Shown: positions 32,443 to 34,954 of the stretch, one piece after another
How positions within the stretch are numbered: the stretch's first letter is position 1
How the letters are laid out: every line of letters begins with the position of its first letter
Assembly: GCA_013373325.1 (NCBI GenBank)
Contig: JABXIA010000404.1
Location: 1-34,954 of the forward strand
Origin: Paracoccaceae bacterium
GTDB taxonomy: Bacteria; Pseudomonadota; Alphaproteobacteria; Rhodobacterales; Rhodobacteraceae
Reading direction: 5' to 3'
Length of the DNA stretch: 34,954 bases
Translations under genes and position numbers: made by a program
Notes under the pieces: generated by a model
Databases searched by the model: none
Told to the model about the DNA's origin: nothing
The model's input: only the letters and a program-made list of their open reading frames with translations

Positions 32443-33111
32443 ATGCCCGCCAGTGAACCCCGCCCTGCCCTTCGCGTCGATATCGTCTCAGACGTCGTGT
32501 GCCCGTGGTGCGCCGTGGGCTACAGCCAGCTCGCCTTTGCCGCCCGCCGAGCCGGGGTGACCCTGGACATTCACTGGCAGCCGTTTGAACTGAACCCCGG
32601 TATGGCACCCGAGGGCGAGGACTTGCGGGAGCATCTGGCGGCGAAATACGGCAGCACGGCAGAGCAATCGGCACAGGTGCGGGCACAGCTGACCGAACTG
32701 GGTGCCCCCTTGGGTTTCACCTTTCACTTCTTTGACGGCATGCGGATCTACAACACGTTCCAGGCCCATCAGCTGATTGAATGGGCAGAAGTGCGCAGCA
32801 AGGGCCATGAGATGAAACAGGCGCTGCTTAAAGCCTATTTCACCGATCGCCAGAATGTCTCGGATATTGATGTGCTGGTAGAAGCCGCAGATCACCTTGG
32901 CCTTGACGGCCATGAAGCCCGCGCAGCGCTGGAAAACGGAACACATGCTGACAGCGTGCGCCAGCGCGAGACGTTTTGGGTAAGCCAGGGTATCCGCGGC
33001 GTTCCAGCCATGGTGTTCAGCGGCCGCCATCTGGTCACCGGCGCACAAGGCGTCGAGACTTACGCCAGCATTCTTGAACAGCTCGGCTTCACCGGAAACA
33101 CCTTCGCCTGA
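32443..33111 (+). CDS. DsbA family oxidoreductase, FrnE-like
   Basis: Thioredoxin-fold protein of 222 residues in the DsbA/2-hydroxychromene-2-carboxylate isomerase group. The redox motif is C20-P-W-C23 in SDVVCPWCAVG, and the cis-Pro loop is in GIRGVPAMVFSG. The helical insertion lies in between. There is no signal peptide, so it is cytoplasmic like FrnE, a polyketide- and stress-linked disulfide isomerase. I chose ATG 32443, preceded by AAGGA with 8-base spacing. The ORF open from 32341 adds a Cys/Arg-rich stretch that does not look conserved. Confidence 0.9.
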   Translation: MPASEPRPALRVDIVSDVVCPWCAVGYSQLAFAARRAGVTLDIHWQPFELNPGMAPEGEDLREHLAAKYGSTAEQSAQVRAQLTELGAPLGFTFHFFDGMRIYNTFQAHQLIEWAEVRSKGHEMKQALLKAYFTDRQNVSDIDVLVEAADHLGLDGHEARAALENGTHADSVRQRETFWVSQGIRGVPAMVFSGRHLVTGAQGVETYASILEQLGFTGNTFA

Positions 33112-33117
33112 TCGCGG

Positions 33118-33138
33118 CGCCCGGCCCGCGGCCGGGCG
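33118..33138 (+). terminator. Strong GC hairpin after the FrnE-like gene
   Basis: CGCCCGGCC, loop CGC and GGCCGGGCG form a perfect 9-bp stem 6 bases after the stop, in the gap between two convergent genes. The plus-strand follow-on GCGTTATGTTCGTTT is moderately T-rich, favouring the plus direction. Confidence 0.6.
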
Positions 33139-33160
33139 GCGTTATGTTCGTTTGGGGCTA

Positions 33161-34486
33161 CTACTGCGGCAAACACTGGGTGATGGCTGTCTCCAGCTTG
33201 TCCACCACCTCAGCAATCTGTTCCTCGGTGATAATGAACGGTGGTGCCAGCAGGATATGGTCGCCGTTCCGGCCATCGCGGGTGCCCGACATCGGATAGC
33301 AGATAAGCCCGGCCTGAAACGCCGCTTTCTTGATCTTGCCGGCCAGTCCCAGCGCGGGGTCGAACGGGGCCTTGGCTTCACGGTCAGTGACCAGTTCGAT
33401 CCCCCGGAACAACCCGCGGCCGCGGATGTCTCCGACGTTTGGATGCTGACCGAAACGGTCCTCCAGCGCAGCTTGCAGCTTCTCTCCCATTTCAGCACAG
33501 CGCTGCACCAGGCCACGCTCCAGCATCGCCTTGACCACGGCAAGGCCCGCAGCGGTCGCCACCGGGTGGCCGATATAGGTATGGCCGTGCTGGAAGAAGC
33601 CGGAGCCATTTTTGATGGCTTCGTAAATCTGCTTGGTGCAAAGCATCGCGCCAATCGGCTGGTAGCCCGCACCCAGCCCCTTGGCGATGCACAGAATATC
33701 CGGCGCGACGCCATCTGCCTCGCAGGCAAACAGATGCCCGGTGCGCCCCATGCCGCACATCACCTCGTCCAGGATCAGCAGCACGCCGTATTGGTCGCAG
33801 ATCTCGCGGATGCGTTTGAAATAGCCCTCAACCGCCGGCACTGCACCGGAGGTGGCGCCGACCACGGGCTCCGCCATGAAGGCCATAACCGATTGGGGTC
33901 CAAGCCGGAGGATTTCCGTCTCCAGCTCATTCGCCACCCGCTGGCCGTAGTCATAGCTGCTCTCGCACTCGGCCCGGCCGACATACTCATAGCAGGGCGA
34001 GATATGGGAGATGTCGATCAGCAGCGGCGCGAACTGGGTCCGGCGCCATTCATTGCCGCCCGCCGCCAGCGCGCCAAGGGTGTTGCCGTGATAGCTTTGC
34101 TTGCGGGCGATGATGTGGCGCCGCTGCGGCTCGCCGCGCTCCAGGTGGTACTGGCGGGCCAGCTTGATCGCCGCTTCGGTGGCCTCCGACCCGCCGGAAA
34201 CGAAATAGACCCGGTCAATATCCCCAGGCGCGTTGGCCACCAGCACGTCCGCCAGTTCCTCCGCCGGTTCCGAGGTGAGGAAACCGGTATGTGCAAAAGC
34301 CAATTTGCCAACCTGCTCCTGCACCGCTTTGATCACATCGGCGTCGGAATGGCCCAGGCAGGAGACCGCCGCACCGCCGGAGCCGTCAAAATAGCGCTTG
34401 CCGTCCGCGTCGATCAGATAGCAGCCGTCACCGGCAACTGCGGTGGGCAGGCTGGCTTTGGTGTGGCGGGGAAAGATATGACTCAT
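33161..34486 (-). CDS. Class III (aspartate aminotransferase family) PLP aminotransferase
   Basis: Fold-type I, class III omega-type aminotransferase of 441 residues. The PLP-binding Lys269 is in CIAKGLGAGYQPIGAM, with Asp240 in LLILDEVMCGMGRTG pairing with the pyridine nitrogen. The phosphate loop is VSGGSEATEAAIKLAR and the aromatic site SYHGNTLGAL. I chose ATG 34486, with AAGGAG 8 bases upstream. A GTG three codons earlier is less likely. It starts 2 bases after the stop of the BKACE gene, so the two are coupled. It probably transaminates an omega- or beta-amino acid, giving a keto or semialdehyde product. The substrate is not decided by sequence. Confidence 0.92.
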   Translation of the reverse strand: MSHIFPRHTKASLPTAVAGDGCYLIDADGKRYFDGSGGAAVSCLGHSDADVIKAVQEQVGKLAFAHTGFLTSEPAEELADVLVANAPGDIDRVYFVSGGSEATEAAIKLARQYHLERGEPQRRHIIARKQSYHGNTLGALAAGGNEWRRTQFAPLLIDISHISPCYEYVGRAECESSYDYGQRVANELETEILRLGPQSVMAFMAEPVVGATSGAVPAVEGYFKRIREICDQYGVLLILDEVMCGMGRTGHLFACEADGVAPDILCIAKGLGAGYQPIGAMLCTKQIYEAIKNGSGFFQHGHTYIGHPVATAAGLAVVKAMLERGLVQRCAEMGEKLQAALEDRFGQHPNVGDIRGRGLFRGIELVTDREAKAPFDPALGLAGKIKKAAFQAGLICYPMSGTRDGRNGDHILLAPPFIITEEQIAEVVDKLETAITQCLPQ

Positions 34487-34488
34487 GA

Positions 34489-34954
34489 TCAGCACTCCTT
34501 GAGCGTATGGCCCTGGGCCTTTGCGGCCTGAACGAAGGCGGCAACCGAGGCTGCATTATCTGCCAGAAGTCCGCCCTCTGGTGTTTCGATGTTATTCTCA
34601 AATCCGATTCGCGCATCCCCGCCCGCGGCAACCGCTGCCAGAAGACAGGCCTGCTCACGGCGGCCGAAGGCACAAACAGTCCAGCTAAGGCATAAATCTG
34701 CCGTCATGTCACGGAAGGCCCTTAGTTGCCCCGGCTGCCCAAAAACCGGCGGGCTGTACATGCCGAGAACAAAGATCGCATCCCGCATGCCGCCTGGCAC
34801 TGTTCCATCCTGATACCAGGCACGGAGCTGGGCGATGCAGTCTGAACCGTACAGAATATGCTGCACCTGCGTGCCTGCTTCCGCACACATAGAATAAGCA
34901 CGTGAGGCCAGCGCCGTGTCCCGCGCCATTTCCCGCACCGAGACAGAGGCTGCC
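34489..34954 (-). CDS. BKACE (DUF849) beta-keto acid cleavage enzyme, C-terminal part (cut by window edge)
   Basis: C-terminal 154 residues of a beta-keto acid cleavage enzyme, the family of 3-keto-5-aminohexanoate cleavage enzyme. These Zn enzymes take a beta-keto acid plus acetyl-CoA to acetoacetate and a new CoA ester. The C-terminal motif GGDARIGFENNIETPEG resembles the RVGLEDN segment of the family, and SWTVCAFGRRE and DAIFVLGMYSPP are family-like strands. The frame stays open to the window edge, so the zinc-binding N-terminal motifs are not visible. Its coupling to an aminotransferase suggests catabolism of a beta-amino or keto-amino acid. Confidence 0.82.
   Translation of the reverse strand, partial: AASVSVREMARDTALASRAYSMCAEAGTQVQHILYGSDCIAQLRAWYQDGTVPGGMRDAIFVLGMYSPPVFGQPGQLRAFRDMTADLCLSWTVCAFGRREQACLLAAVAAGGDARIGFENNIETPEGGLLADNAASVAAFVQAAKAQGHTLKEC

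Noticed and set aside
33074-34531. 485-codon plus-strand ORF
   Set aside because: It lies fully opposite the well-supported aminotransferase gene. The protein is rich in His, Arg and Gln with no motif, a usual shadow of a high-GC gene.
1-34954. tRNA, rRNA, CRISPR array or prophage genes
   Set aside because: Scanning by eye found no T-loop GGTTCGA-type pattern in a cloverleaf context, no regularly spaced repeats and no phage structural genes.

Overview
The window reads as chromosome of a marine alphaproteobacterium of the Rhodobacteraceae (roseobacter group, of the Phaeobacter/Leisingera/Ruegeria kind). This rests on high GC, dense operons with 1-4 bp start/stop overlaps, a complete C-P lyase operon of alphaproteobacterial layout with a DUF1045 gene, and a zwf-edd-eda Entner-Doudoroff operon. 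The genus is inferred from protein style and was not tested.

Layout. 1-141: right end of an IS3-family insertion sequence. 274-2661: large MscS-type mechanosensitive channel on the minus strand. 3056-9569: a seven-gene plus-strand operon, nearly every junction overlapping or abutting, with four glycosyltransferases, a histidine phosphatase, a polysaccharide deacetylase-like protein and a small methyltransferase. It looks like an uncharacterised glycan or glycolipid pathway. 9603-17533: phosphonate catabolism. phnG-H-I-J-K-L-N run on the minus strand, phnM lies apart on the same strand, a plus-strand DUF1045 gene sits between phnN and phnM, and phnF is divergent from phnG. No phosphonate transporter and no phnP is present. 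A small plus-strand membrane-protein gene is wedged between phnI and phnJ. 17607-19821: tungstate ABC transporter tupBCA. 20162-23625: de novo NAD operon nadABC. 23677-26912: a CocE/NonD serine hydrolase and a CaiB/BaiF CoA-transferase. 27199-31170: zwf-edd-eda, without pgl. 31214-34954: a D-cysteine desulfhydrase-family PLP enzyme, a DsbA/FrnE-like protein, and an aminotransferase coupled to a BKACE (DUF849) gene that runs off the right edge.

How it works together. The Phn proteins turn alkylphosphonates into hydrocarbon plus phosphoribosyl products that PhnN routes to PRPP. The cyclic-phosphate-opening enzyme PhnP is missing, and the DUF1045 protein carries the two HxT motifs of 2H phosphoesterases, so it is a good candidate to fill that step. 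The zwf-edd-eda operon takes glucose-6-phosphate to pyruvate and glyceraldehyde-3-phosphate, with a LacI-type palindrome upstream. The points most worth a second look are the DUF1045 hypothesis, the two competing small ORFs between phnI and phnJ, the glycosyltransferase operon, and an intrinsic terminator inside the tup/nad intergenic region that implies an attenuated leader or a small RNA.
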